Origin: Athalassotoga saccharophila
Lineage (GTDB): Bacteria > Thermotogota > Thermotogae > Mesoaciditogales > Mesoaciditogaceae
Length of the DNA: 64,000 nt
Direction of reading: 5' to 3'
Assembly: GCF_009936215.1 (NCBI RefSeq)
Contig: NZ_AP019551.1
Span: forward strand, 651,501 to 715,500
This document shows positions 21,094 to 29,634 of this stretch, one piece after another. Each line of letters starts with the position of its first letter. The first letter of the stretch is position 1. The notes below the pieces were generated by a model. It ran no database searches. It was not told the DNA's origin and saw only the letters and a program-made list of their open reading frames with translations. The translations under genes were made by a program, and so were the position numbers.

Positions 21094-22389
21094 ATGCATA
21101 ACAGAATACGTTTCTGGGAAAATGTGAGTGGGTATCTCTTCATCCTTCCGGCCCTGATAATAATGTCTATCTTCGTTTTCTGGCCGGTTGGGTATTCCTT
21201 CTATCTCTCCTTCTTTAACTGGGATTACGCCCATCTCAAAAATCCAAGTTTTATAGGTTTACAAAATTACATCCAACTTTTTGAGTTAAACACGCCTCCG
21301 CCCTATTCATTCTTCAAAGCCCTTCTTTTTGACGGTTTCTACATATCCGTAACGTTCCTTGTACTCTTCTCCTTATACATCTTCGTTAACTGGCTGATAT
21401 CAAAGAAGATCAGAATTTTTGAAGCGATCTATGTTGTTACGACGGTGCTTTCTTTAGCCTTCTTCGGAGAAATTTTGAAATCTTTAAACGTAATTCCATA
21501 CGTGGTTTTGATCTTTTTAGGTCTGGCTGTAGGACTTGTTGCCTTCAGAAAAAGTCAATTCATTTCGAGAATGGCAGGCCATCTTTTTACCCTCTTTTTG
21601 ATAAGCGGTGCGATTTATGTTACGTTGAGATTTGCCTTTCCAAGCAATTACGGAATATACCAATGGCTCAACGCTGTAAAAGAAAGCAGCGATTTCATTA
21701 AATCCATATGGAATACGGCATATTACGTCATTCTCTATGTTCCTGCAGACATAATACTCGCATTGCTTGTGGCTTTGCTTTTGAACAGACTTAAATTTTT
21801 CAAGGCCATTTTGAGAACTTCCTATTTTATGCCCTTTGTTACATCTATTGTTGCCATAAGCCTTGTCTGGCAATGGCTTTATAACGATCAGTACGGCCTT
21901 ATAAATTATCTGCTTTCTTTGATAGGCATCTCCCCCGTCGCATGGCTTAAGAGCGATGTGTGGACTATCCCTACGATAGCCATAATGTCTGTGTGGAAGA
22001 CAATCGGATACAATGCCATAATCTTTCTTGCCGGTCTTCAATCGATAGACAGATCTTATTACGAGGCCGCAGATATAGACGGGGCAACGACCTCTCAAAA
22101 ATTGTGGTACATAACATGGCCTCTTCTCTCTCCGATGACCTTTTTCGTTTTGATCGTTTCAGTCATAGGGGCATTCAAGGTCTTCACCGAAGTCTACGTC
22201 CTATATCAAGCCGTTCCGGGCCCTTACAACAACTCTGGATTGACGATAGTTTATTACATCTTCCAGACCTTCTACACGAACCAGCAGATGGGTCTTGCAT
22301 CTGCCGCGGCATACATACTATTTGCGATAATTTTGGTCTTTACCCTTATTCAATTTAGAGTCGGCCAGAAAAGGGTTGAGTACTTATGA
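21094..22389 (+). CDS. malF: MalF-type sugar ABC transporter permease
   Basis: A 431-residue inner-membrane permease of the maltose/oligosaccharide class. It has about eight hydrophobic segments and the ATPase-coupling EAA loop YYEAADIDGATTSQKLWYIT (near 326). It ends in a 4-base overlap with the MalG-type gene. A possible promoter, TATAAT after TTTGTGA, lies about 40 bases upstream of the start. No binding protein or ATPase gene accompanies the pair, so those parts must come from elsewhere. Confidence 0.88.
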   Translation: MHNRIRFWENVSGYLFILPALIIMSIFVFWPVGYSFYLSFFNWDYAHLKNPSFIGLQNYIQLFELNTPPPYSFFKALLFDGFYISVTFLVLFSLYIFVNWLISKKIRIFEAIYVVTTVLSLAFFGEILKSLNVIPYVVLIFLGLAVGLVAFRKSQFISRMAGHLFTLFLISGAIYVTLRFAFPSNYGIYQWLNAVKESSDFIKSIWNTAYYVILYVPADIILALLVALLLNRLKFFKAILRTSYFMPFVTSIVAISLVWQWLYNDQYGLINYLLSLIGISPVAWLKSDVWTIPTIAIMSVWKTIGYNAIIFLAGLQSIDRSYYEAADIDGATTSQKLWYITWPLLSPMTFFVLIVSVIGAFKVFTEVYVLYQAVPGPYNNSGLTIVYYIFQTFYTNQQMGLASAAAYILFAIILVFTLIQFRVGQKRVEYL

Positions 22390-24749
22390 AGATCAAAGGC
22401 ACGGTCATCGAGATAATCCTTTACATAATAGCCTTTGCTGGCGCGGCGATAATGCTTATGCCTTTCATATGGATGGTCGTTACTTCATTGAAATTGCCCG
22501 AAGAGGTTCAGGTATTTCCGCCCACATGGGGAACGGTCAATGCCCTGCCGGTAAGAGATATAAATGCCTCGATAGATCATTCGAGTTATTCGTCCGTCAA
22601 TTATTCTGCACTTAGCCTTCAGCAATTTTTGAATGTGAGCCAGGCAAACACATCGAGCGCTTCCAATGTTTTGACGGTCAATTTTGCCGGTACCCCTCCG
22701 TTAAGAGGCACGATATATCTGACTTTGGGAAATGGCGGCCCGATAAAATATGCAACGGGCATAAACTTTCAAAGTGCGGAAGATGTCATCAACGTTGTCG
22801 ATTCTAAAATATACCCGTCGAATTATCAAAACCAAATAAGTGAATTGAAATCCCTTTCTTCAAATCCACAGGAATATATCAAGGCATTTTTCAACATTTT
22901 CAGGTACGGGTCAAAACCTATTTTCTCAAGGATAGACTTCATTGATAATGCCGAAAAGGCCATAGATTCGGCGACATCAACGGCAAAAATCTTCATGCCG
23001 GCCCTTCTCCGAAATCCATCTTTGTCCTCTTCGGGAACGGAACAACAATTCGTCAAGGAATTTCTTTCTTCAAATGAATTTTTCGCACAAAGTCAAATTC
23101 TTGCCTCATCTCTGATTCCTTACAAAAAAGGCACCGGTACTCTCGCATCGGATCTGCCGGTCGTGGAAAAATTATTCGATAACTTCTTTAGCAAGGCCGA
23201 TCTAAAACAGATTCTAATTCAAAAATTCGGGAAAGTCGATCCCGCCTTGGATAACGTTGTCAATTTCTACGAGCAAAGAATGATAAACCCGATCGCAGGA
23301 TACTACAATTTGATGAAATCCTACGATGATGTCTTCAACTTTTACCAAAATTCGATGAATTTAACTACCGATTCTGAGATGATCTTTACCTTCTTCACAA
23401 AAAAGGATCAGATCCAAAGGCTTGAGAGTGCGATAAAAGGCTCAACGCTTCCTTCGACATACATGAATATAGCCCTTGATATAGTTAGATCTGGAGATCT
23501 TTCGCATTTCATAGATAATTTTATAAATTCGACGAACGAGATGTTAAAGTCCGATCTCGCATCCATTGGATTGAATAAAGATCAAGTTGACAGCGCATTC
23601 AGAGGGATATCGAGTGTCGTAACTAACATGAAGATATTGTATGGAGTCCTAAATCCAGATGAAAAGGTAGAACTTGACAGGATGATAAGCGAATATTCTG
23701 GAAACTGGAATGAACTGTCACAAAAGATTTCTGAAAGATTCGGATCGGAACATCCAAATAGCACAGGGGTTTTGACGGGCAGTTCAGGTCAACTTGCCTA
23801 TATTTCGAGTGGTTTTTCTTCGTACAAAGATCCATCGGCAGTCGAGAAAATGCTTGAAGTTGCCTGGTTGAATTACAGGGTAGTTTCTCAAATTACCGAT
23901 ATTTACAACAACACGTATTACACGATGAAGATCATAAAGGCACCATCGATAATTTCAAGCATTCAGTACTTCCCTTCGAATGGAAGTGTCAAGATCTTTT
24001 TGAAAAACATAAATAGCGTCTGGTTTACGACGCTTCCCGTCAAGGTTTCGGTACATTTCACCATTTCTGAGATCTTTGCAAATCTTTTTGAGGCTTACGT
24101 TCAGGCATGGAATGCCGCTCCATTTGCAAGGTATTATTTGAATACAGTCTTTGTCGCCGTTGTAACGACCTTTTTGAATATCGTCTTTGGAGTTATGGCG
24201 GCCTTTGCCTTTTCAAAATTGCACTTTGCCGGCAGGAATTTTTTCTTCATGCTCTTCATAGCAACCATGATGATTCCCGGAGAGGTATTGCTCGTTCCGA
24301 ATTTCATAACGATAGTGCATTTCGGCTGGCTTAACACTTATTATGCCCTCATAATCCCGTGGGCCGTTAGCGCCTTTACTATATTTTTGATAAGACAGAA
24401 TTTCATGACCATTCCGGATGAACTTTTAGATGCGGCAAAAATAGACGGCGCTTCAAGGTGGAGATTTTTGTGGACTATAATGGTGCCCCTTTCAAGGCCA
24501 GTCATAATAACCGGCGCACTTTTGAATTTCGTCGGAAGTTGGAATGCCTTCTTGTGGGTCCTTATAGTCACGAATGAACCTTCGATGAGAACTTTGCCGG
24601 TTGGACTTCAAAATTTCAGCAGCAATGCCGGAACGATTTACAACCAGTTGATGGCCGCCTCGACATTCACAATGCTTCCGATCGTCATATTGTTCCTCTT
24701 TGCCCAAAGATATTTCATCGAAGGCATTGCGAGAACCGGAATAAAATAG
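22386..24749 (+). CDS. malG: MalG-type permease with a very large extracytoplasmic insert
   Basis: At 787 residues this is far longer than the usual 280. One helix near the N-terminus (about 8-30) is followed by about 520 mainly alpha-helical external residues (roughly 45-565). The ordinary five-helix permease core comes next, from about residue 590, with the coupling loop LLDAAKIDGASRWRFLWTIM (near 678). The frame is continuous with normal codon use, so this is not a frameshift fusion. Thermotoga maritima MalG is known to be similarly oversized. The insert may help dock the binding protein across the toga periplasm. The stop abuts that of the opposing permease gene. Confidence 0.88.
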   Translation: MKIKGTVIEIILYIIAFAGAAIMLMPFIWMVVTSLKLPEEVQVFPPTWGTVNALPVRDINASIDHSSYSSVNYSALSLQQFLNVSQANTSSASNVLTVNFAGTPPLRGTIYLTLGNGGPIKYATGINFQSAEDVINVVDSKIYPSNYQNQISELKSLSSNPQEYIKAFFNIFRYGSKPIFSRIDFIDNAEKAIDSATSTAKIFMPALLRNPSLSSSGTEQQFVKEFLSSNEFFAQSQILASSLIPYKKGTGTLASDLPVVEKLFDNFFSKADLKQILIQKFGKVDPALDNVVNFYEQRMINPIAGYYNLMKSYDDVFNFYQNSMNLTTDSEMIFTFFTKKDQIQRLESAIKGSTLPSTYMNIALDIVRSGDLSHFIDNFINSTNEMLKSDLASIGLNKDQVDSAFRGISSVVTNMKILYGVLNPDEKVELDRMISEYSGNWNELSQKISERFGSEHPNSTGVLTGSSGQLAYISSGFSSYKDPSAVEKMLEVAWLNYRVVSQITDIYNNTYYTMKIIKAPSIISSIQYFPSNGSVKIFLKNINSVWFTTLPVKVSVHFTISEIFANLFEAYVQAWNAAPFARYYLNTVFVAVVTTFLNIVFGVMAAFAFSKLHFAGRNFFFMLFIATMMIPGEVLLVPNFITIVHFGWLNTYYALIIPWAVSAFTIFLIRQNFMTIPDELLDAAKIDGASRWRFLWTIMVPLSRPVIITGALLNFVGSWNAFLWVLIVTNEPSMRTLPVGLQNFSSNAGTIYNQLMAASTFTMLPIVILFLFAQRYFIEGIARTGIK

Positions 24750-26936
24750 TCACGGTGAAAACTTTTTTATGAATTCGAAGATCTTTCTTACACTTTGATT
24801 ATGGAAGACCTCATGGAATGCCCTGACTGCGAGTACGGAAGATTGTGCCTCTTCGAAGATGAGATCTGTCTTTAAGCCTAAAAGGCTGTCGCCCGTATTC
24901 CAGTCAGTCGAAATTCCTACGATTACGAGATCGTATTCTTTAGAAAGTTCGACGATCTTTTGCCATGCCGAAGGGCTGTATTCTATTAAAATCTCTCCGT
25001 CTATTTTCAGAGTTTCGAGAATGTGCGCGAGGACCTTTTTGTACTCTTCGATTTCTTTTTCATTCTCTTCGTAAATTATTTTAAGAATTGTAACCTTTGC
25101 ATCGTAGGCATCTGCTATCCTTTTGACAAGATCGGCGGCCATCTGAGAGTAAATACTTCCGCTATAGGGGAAGAGAATGCGTTTGAATTGATTGCCTGTG
25201 AATTTCATTATACCGACATCAACGGGAGACCTTTCTAAAATCTTTTTTTCCCACTTGCTGAAGGCCTTTTTTTCTTCCTTCCATTCCATTAGGATCATAT
25301 CGATCTTGTTTTGAATTGCGAACTCATCGACTATCTTTTCTCTGTCCTTTGAAAGAATGACGTGTAAATCTACATTTGTCTTTCTTTCATTTCCGACCAT
25401 AGAGACGATCTTTCTTATTCTTTCGAATTTTTCTACCGATCCTTTTAAGGTTTCGTAGTTATCCTTATCACTTACGATGTCAGGTATATCTATTATCCCT
25501 ATTGGAATTGCGTTTTCATTTGAAATATCGAAGGAAAAATCTAAAAGAGATTTGGCCTTCTCTTCATCTTCTAAGACGGAAAGTACCTTGAAATTGTTTT
25601 TGACTTTAACCTTCAAAAAGGGCAAGGGCTCATTTGAGATACCCCTTGGAGCCGTTTTTAACCTTGGACTGAGAAGGTAATAGACAATTCCAATTGCCCA
25701 AAGCGCCATTACAAAGCCTAAAGCGAGTCTATCCGTGTAAAGCAAGATGAAGATCATGACAACGTTAAAGCCTATGGCGAAGATCGGAATGTATGGATAC
25801 AGGGGAGTTTTAAATCCATTTTCGGTATTCAAATTCATCTTTCTTGCATATATGAGAGACAGATTTATGAACGCGTATCCTGTAAGGGTTAAAGAACTTG
25901 CTATTATCGAAATTTCTTCGATATTTTGAGTTATCGTTGCTATTAGAATTATAATCGATGCCACGACAATGCTAAAAATTGGAGATTGGGTTTTTGGATT
26001 TATAGATTGGAAAAAATAAGGAAGTTTTTTATCCCTCGACAAAGCAAAGGAAGTTCTCGACGATGCGAGCAAAGAGGTGTTCATGCATGAAAGCGTTGCG
26101 AGAATGCCCGCTCCCGCGAAGATATATCCTCCAATCGGGCCTCCGATTATTTTGGCCGTGTTTATCATGAAATTGCCGGCATTTTGAGCCGTTATAGTGT
26201 TTACGTTTAAAATCGCACTTCCTATGAAAAAAGCGAGAGTTTTGATAACAATAACGACTACCATCGATATCATTATCGCAAGTGGAATAGTCCTCTTTGG
26301 ATTCTTAACCTCTTCTCCGAGCGTTGTAACGGCGTCAAATCCTATGTAAGTCATGTAAAGGATGCTCATGGTCTGAAACATCGGGACGAAACCGTTGGAG
26401 AAAAAGGGAGTTACATTTTTCACCTCTGCGAATTTGAAGCCGTAAATTATGTACCCTATCAAAATAGCGACGAAGATCGTCACAATCGTATTTTGAAGAA
26501 GCGCTGAATTTTTAATGCCACTTATCTGGTTCGATGTTACGTAAATTATCAAAATCAGCGATCCCACTATCCCGGGCAGGAAGGGAATGAAGTAGTTGAG
26601 AAAGTTTCCAAATCCTATCGCAAACAAAGAGGCAGATAGAGCGTACCCTATCCACAAGATCCATCCAGTAAAAAAACCTATGAAATTATTCCCAAAGGTT
26701 GCCCTAACGTAAGAGTATCCACCGCCGGCTTCCGGGACAAAGGTCGAAAATTCAGCAAAAGAAAATGAAGTCAAAAAGGTCGCTATTCCAGCAAGAAAGA
26801 TCGCAAGAGTTGCCGATGGTCCGGCCATTTTAAAGACCGTTCCGGCAAGCACAAAAATTGCTCCTCCTATCATGGATCCAACACTGACCATCGTTGCCGA
26901 ATAAAGGCCAAGCGTTCTGTTAAGTTTTTTGCGCAT
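24750..26936 (-). CDS. APC-family amino-acid permease fused to a cytoplasmic universal-stress-like domain
   Basis: The protein has 728 residues. Residues 1 to about 440 form a 12-helix APC transporter (SVGSMIGGAIFVLAGT in helix 1, and PEAGGGYSYVRATFG). Residues about 455-728 are hydrophilic with UspA-like alpha/beta features (IVGISTDWNTGDSLLG near the end). Such APC-Usp fusions are known; the C-terminal domain may bind nucleotide and gate transport. Its start overlaps the YbhN-like gene end by 17 bases. Confidence 0.85.
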   Translation of the reverse strand: MRKKLNRTLGLYSATMVSVGSMIGGAIFVLAGTVFKMAGPSATLAIFLAGIATFLTSFSFAEFSTFVPEAGGGYSYVRATFGNNFIGFFTGWILWIGYALSASLFAIGFGNFLNYFIPFLPGIVGSLILIIYVTSNQISGIKNSALLQNTIVTIFVAILIGYIIYGFKFAEVKNVTPFFSNGFVPMFQTMSILYMTYIGFDAVTTLGEEVKNPKRTIPLAIMISMVVVIVIKTLAFFIGSAILNVNTITAQNAGNFMINTAKIIGGPIGGYIFAGAGILATLSCMNTSLLASSRTSFALSRDKKLPYFFQSINPKTQSPIFSIVVASIIILIATITQNIEEISIIASSLTLTGYAFINLSLIYARKMNLNTENGFKTPLYPYIPIFAIGFNVVMIFILLYTDRLALGFVMALWAIGIVYYLLSPRLKTAPRGISNEPLPFLKVKVKNNFKVLSVLEDEEKAKSLLDFSFDISNENAIPIGIIDIPDIVSDKDNYETLKGSVEKFERIRKIVSMVGNERKTNVDLHVILSKDREKIVDEFAIQNKIDMILMEWKEEKKAFSKWEKKILERSPVDVGIMKFTGNQFKRILFPYSGSIYSQMAADLVKRIADAYDAKVTILKIIYEENEKEIEEYKKVLAHILETLKIDGEILIEYSPSAWQKIVELSKEYDLVIVGISTDWNTGDSLLGLKTDLIFEEAQSSVLAVRAFHEVFHNQSVRKIFEFIKKFSP

Positions 26937-27945
26937 TCTCTGTCTCCTTTCCTTTTGCCCTGAATTCGAAAAACATCGTTACGATGCCAAGCAAAATGGG
27001 AAGGTAATATGTGGATATTCTCCATATCAAAATTCCTGCCATAACTGCTGGCGGACTTCCATATATCGAGAAAACGAGATAAAAGGCTCCTTCTATGCCG
27101 CCGGAAGATCCGGGAGTTGGAAAGTAATAGACAATGAAAGACAACAATATAAAGATAGCGCTCAAAGACCAGAATGAAAGAAAGAATTGAGCCCCATTTT
27201 CGTATGAAGCAGCCATTATCGATCTGTAAAGTATGTAATAAAGGATACCTAAATCCAAAATTCCAGTCATGGCATCGAAGATTATCAAAAGAGGTTTTTT
27301 CATCCATATCATGTGCATCGCATCGTAAAATTGCCTGACGTTGTTTTCGAATTTAGTCAAGATTTCGACATCATCTTTTTTAAACAACTTGAAGATCCAT
27401 TTCAAAATGCGTGATTTTTTTACAAAATTCACAAGGCCAATTCCAACAGGCGGCACAAGAAGCATTAAGACAATCGCAAAAGAGACGATAACCCCAACTA
27501 AAATAATTGCCCATACGATCTGGCTTAAGACGGGAATTCCTATTTGAACGTAGAAAAGGTATCTTTTCAACAACAAAATCGATGAGATCGAAAGAAAGAT
27601 CATCATCGTGCTCCACCGGGTCAATATTATGGCCGAAGAGATTTCAGGCTTTACCTTCCACTTTGAAAGATGGTATATCTGAAATGGCTGGCCTCCGGCA
27701 GAAGAGGGTGTTATATAGGTATAGAAATATCCTAAAATCGAATTTGATAGCGCGATCTTCCAGTTGATATGCTCATCAAGAAAATGAGTCATTACCCATG
27801 TTCTGACGGTGTCTATGAATATAATACCCATGAAAAGTGCAAAACCTATGAGTATATCAATTGGAGATAAAGACAAGATCTTCAATATCTGTGTGCTGTC
27901 TTTGGCAAAGATCAAAAATACCGCGAAAACAGAGGCGGTTGACAA
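26920..27945 (-). CDS. YbhN/UPF0104 family membrane protein (lysylphosphatidylglycerol synthase-like TM region)
   Basis: A 341-residue integral membrane protein with about eight helices. The family landmark NSILGYFYTYITPSSAGGQPF (split here as NSILGYFYTY then ITPSSAGGQPF) lies near residue 70, and FPTPGSSGGIEGAF lies near 281. Relatives include the membrane half of MprF and AglD, linked to lipid transfer or flipping. The listed TTG start has no ribosome site. The open frame continues upstream to about 28020 without ATG, GTG or TTG and would add a basic segment, so the true N-terminus is unresolved. It is coupled to the APC permease downstream. Confidence 0.75.
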   Translation of the reverse strand: MSTASVFAVFLIFAKDSTQILKILSLSPIDILIGFALFMGIIFIDTVRTWVMTHFLDEHINWKIALSNSILGYFYTYITPSSAGGQPFQIYHLSKWKVKPEISSAIILTRWSTMMIFLSISSILLLKRYLFYVQIGIPVLSQIVWAIILVGVIVSFAIVLMLLVPPVGIGLVNFVKKSRILKWIFKLFKKDDVEILTKFENNVRQFYDAMHMIWMKKPLLIIFDAMTGILDLGILYYILYRSIMAASYENGAQFFLSFWSLSAIFILLSFIVYYFPTPGSSGGIEGAFYLVFSIYGSPPAVMAGILIWRISTYYLPILLGIVTMFFEFRAKGKETENAQKT

Positions 27946-28039
27946 TAAAGCTATGAAAAGACTTCTGTAAAGTTTTTTTCTTTCTTTCTTGGATTCACCG
28001 CTAACTTCTGAGCCCTCCCTTTAAAAGTTTTATCAATTT

Positions 28040-28067
28040 ATTTTATCATAACACGAAAAATCAACAA
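28040..28067 (-). promoter_or_regulatory. Possible promoter of the YbhN-APC operon
   Basis: Minus-strand TTGTTG (28062-28067) and TAAAAT (28040-28045) are 16 bases apart. An AGGGAGGG ribosome site (28013-28020) follows about 20 bases later. Confidence 0.5.
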
Positions 28068-28084
28068 TGAAGCCGAATGCTTAT

Positions 28085-28170
28085 TTACCGAAGCGGAGAG
28101 CAGGATGCCCTCGAGATGGCCGGCGCTGCGGATCGAGGACAGACATCGAGCGGGGCACCTGCCGGAGCCA
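28085..28170. ncRNA. Candidate structured RNA (GC-rich island)
   Basis: About 80 bases of strongly GC-rich sequence stand in an AT-rich gap. Pairing is extensive: GCAGG (28100-28104) with CCTGC (28158-28162), GCCC (28107-28110) with GGGC (28153-28156), CTCGA..TG with CA-TCGAG (28110-28118 with 28144-28150), and an inner CCG/CGG hairpin (28120-28131). In thermophiles with moderate GC, such islands are typically functional RNAs. I cannot match it to SRP RNA, RNase P, 6S or tmRNA, and the strand is unknown. Confidence 0.4.
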
Positions 28171-28350
28171 AAATGGTGTTTTACACATGATCAGGTATAG
28201 CATTTTCCACAACAATCATCAAAAAAACAAAGATAATCAATTTAATTTTACGATTTTAAGACTAAATTTAGGATAATCAAGATATTTTTCAGAAAAAAGC
28301 TTAAAATCGCCAAATTCGGTATTTGCATTTTTGTACTTTTATATGTTTTC

Positions 28351-28370
28351 ATTTAGTTGTATTTAGTTTT
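28351..28370 (+). promoter_or_regulatory. Direct repeats, possible DeoR-type operator
   Basis: ATTTAGTT occurs at 28351-28358 and again at 28361-28368, one helical turn apart, with ATTTGG following. The repeats end directly at the ribosome site of the uronate isomerase gene. A DeoR-family regulator is encoded in the same operon, and such regulators often use short direct repeats. Confidence 0.35.
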
Positions 28371-28386
28371 ATTTGGAGGCGCAAAA

Positions 28387-29634
28387 ATGAATATAAAGAA
28401 AGAAGAAGTAAGCAAGATCGTCAAAAAGGCCGTCGATGAGGTCCAAATAGTCGATCTCCATACTCATATCTTCGATCTGAGATTCAAAGACTTATTGTTG
28501 TGGGGAATCGATGATCTCCTCACCTATCATTATTTGATAGCCGAAGTTATGAGGTTTTCTGAAATGCCTTACGATGAATTTTGGAAGATGACAAAAACAG
28601 AACAGGCAAATCTCATATGGAAAACGTTGTTCATCGAAAATTCTCCCTTAAGTGAAGCGGCAAGAGGCGTTATAACGGTTTTGAAATCTGTCGGACTCGA
28701 TCCTTCTAAGCGTGATATAGATGGATACAGAAGGTTTTTTGCATCTAAAAAGGTTGAAGAATACATCGATATAGTTTTCAAAACGGCCCATATAAAATAC
28801 GTTGTCATGACAAATGATCCATTCGTCGAAGATGAAAGAAAGATCTGGATCAAAAATGAAAAAGGGGATATCAGATTCAAAAGTGCGCTTCGAATAGATC
28901 CGCTTCTTGTCAAATGGCCGTCTTCTTATCTTAAACTCAGAGAATGGGGATACGATGTCGAAGAGAAATTGACAGAAAAGACCTTCTCTGAGATCAAAAG
29001 ATTTCTTTCTGATTGGATAGATCGCATGAATCCCCTTTACATGGCCGCATCTCTTCCGCCAGAATTCAAGGTTCCTTCAGATACGGAAACTGCCTTGATA
29101 ATAGAGAATGCCATAATTCCTGTCTCTTACGAGCATAACATACCCTTTGCGATGATGATAGGTGCCAAAAAACTCACAAATCCTCAATTAAAACTTGCCG
29201 GTGATTCGGTCGGGAAGGCAGATATAAACACCGTTGAGTATCTTGCGAGAATGTACCCTCACAATAAATTCCTTATCACGATGCTCTCGAAGGAAAATCA
29301 GCACGAACTCGTCGTTGCCGCGAGGAAGTTCAGGAATATCCATGTTTTTGGTTGCTGGTGGTTTTTGAATAATCCATCAATAGTCGATGAGATCACTCGA
29401 GAAAGAATGGAAATGTTAGGATTGAGTTTTACACCTCAGCACTCGGACGCGCGCGTGCTCGATCAACTCATATACAAATGGGATCACTCAAAGAAGGTTA
29501 TAGAAAAAGTGTTGATAGATAAATATCTCGATATTTTGGAAGATGGATGGACGATCACCGAAGAGGAGGTAAAAAGAGACGTTGAAAAACTCTTCGGTGG
29601 AGAATTTGAAGCATTTTTGAAGAGGAGATTTTGA
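28387..29634 (+). CDS. Uronate isomerase-like amidohydrolase
   Basis: A 415-residue metal-dependent TIM-barrel protein. Classic uronate isomerase converts glucuronate to fructuronate and galacturonate to tagaturonate. The metal motif DLHTHIF is near residue 22. The C-terminal part (TPQHSDARVLDQLIYKWDHS and the LFGGEF ending) matches a divergent uronate isomerase branch, shorter than E. coli UxaC (470). Start chosen at ATG 28387 because GGAGG lies 8 bases before it. First gene of the uronide region; its stop overlaps the ATG of the regulator gene by one base. Confidence 0.75.
   Translation: MNIKKEEVSKIVKKAVDEVQIVDLHTHIFDLRFKDLLLWGIDDLLTYHYLIAEVMRFSEMPYDEFWKMTKTEQANLIWKTLFIENSPLSEAARGVITVLKSVGLDPSKRDIDGYRRFFASKKVEEYIDIVFKTAHIKYVVMTNDPFVEDERKIWIKNEKGDIRFKSALRIDPLLVKWPSSYLKLREWGYDVEEKLTEKTFSEIKRFLSDWIDRMNPLYMAASLPPEFKVPSDTETALIIENAIIPVSYEHNIPFAMMIGAKKLTNPQLKLAGDSVGKADINTVEYLARMYPHNKFLITMLSKENQHELVVAARKFRNIHVFGCWWFLNNPSIVDEITRERMEMLGLSFTPQHSDARVLDQLIYKWDHSKKVIEKVLIDKYLDILEDGWTITEEEVKRDVEKLFGGEFEAFLKRRF

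Larger units (their letters stand above)
28006..28386. other. Longest gene-free stretch of the window
   Basis: This gap between divergent operons holds a minus-strand promoter (28040-28067), an isolated GC-rich foldable block (28085-28170) and an AT-rich plus-strand leader with short direct repeats before the uronate operon. GATAATCAA occurs twice (28232-28240 and 28272-28280). I see no coding frame that deserves to be called a gene. Confidence 0.6.

Noticed and set aside
22386-24749. MalG length suggested a frameshifted fusion of two genes
   Set aside because: The frame is continuous, composition is uniform, and oversized MalG is known in Thermotoga.
28067-28276. A 69-codon frame across the GC-rich island
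   Set aside because: Arg/Cys-rich translation with no ribosome site and loss of composition at its 3' end; the pairing pattern argues for RNA.
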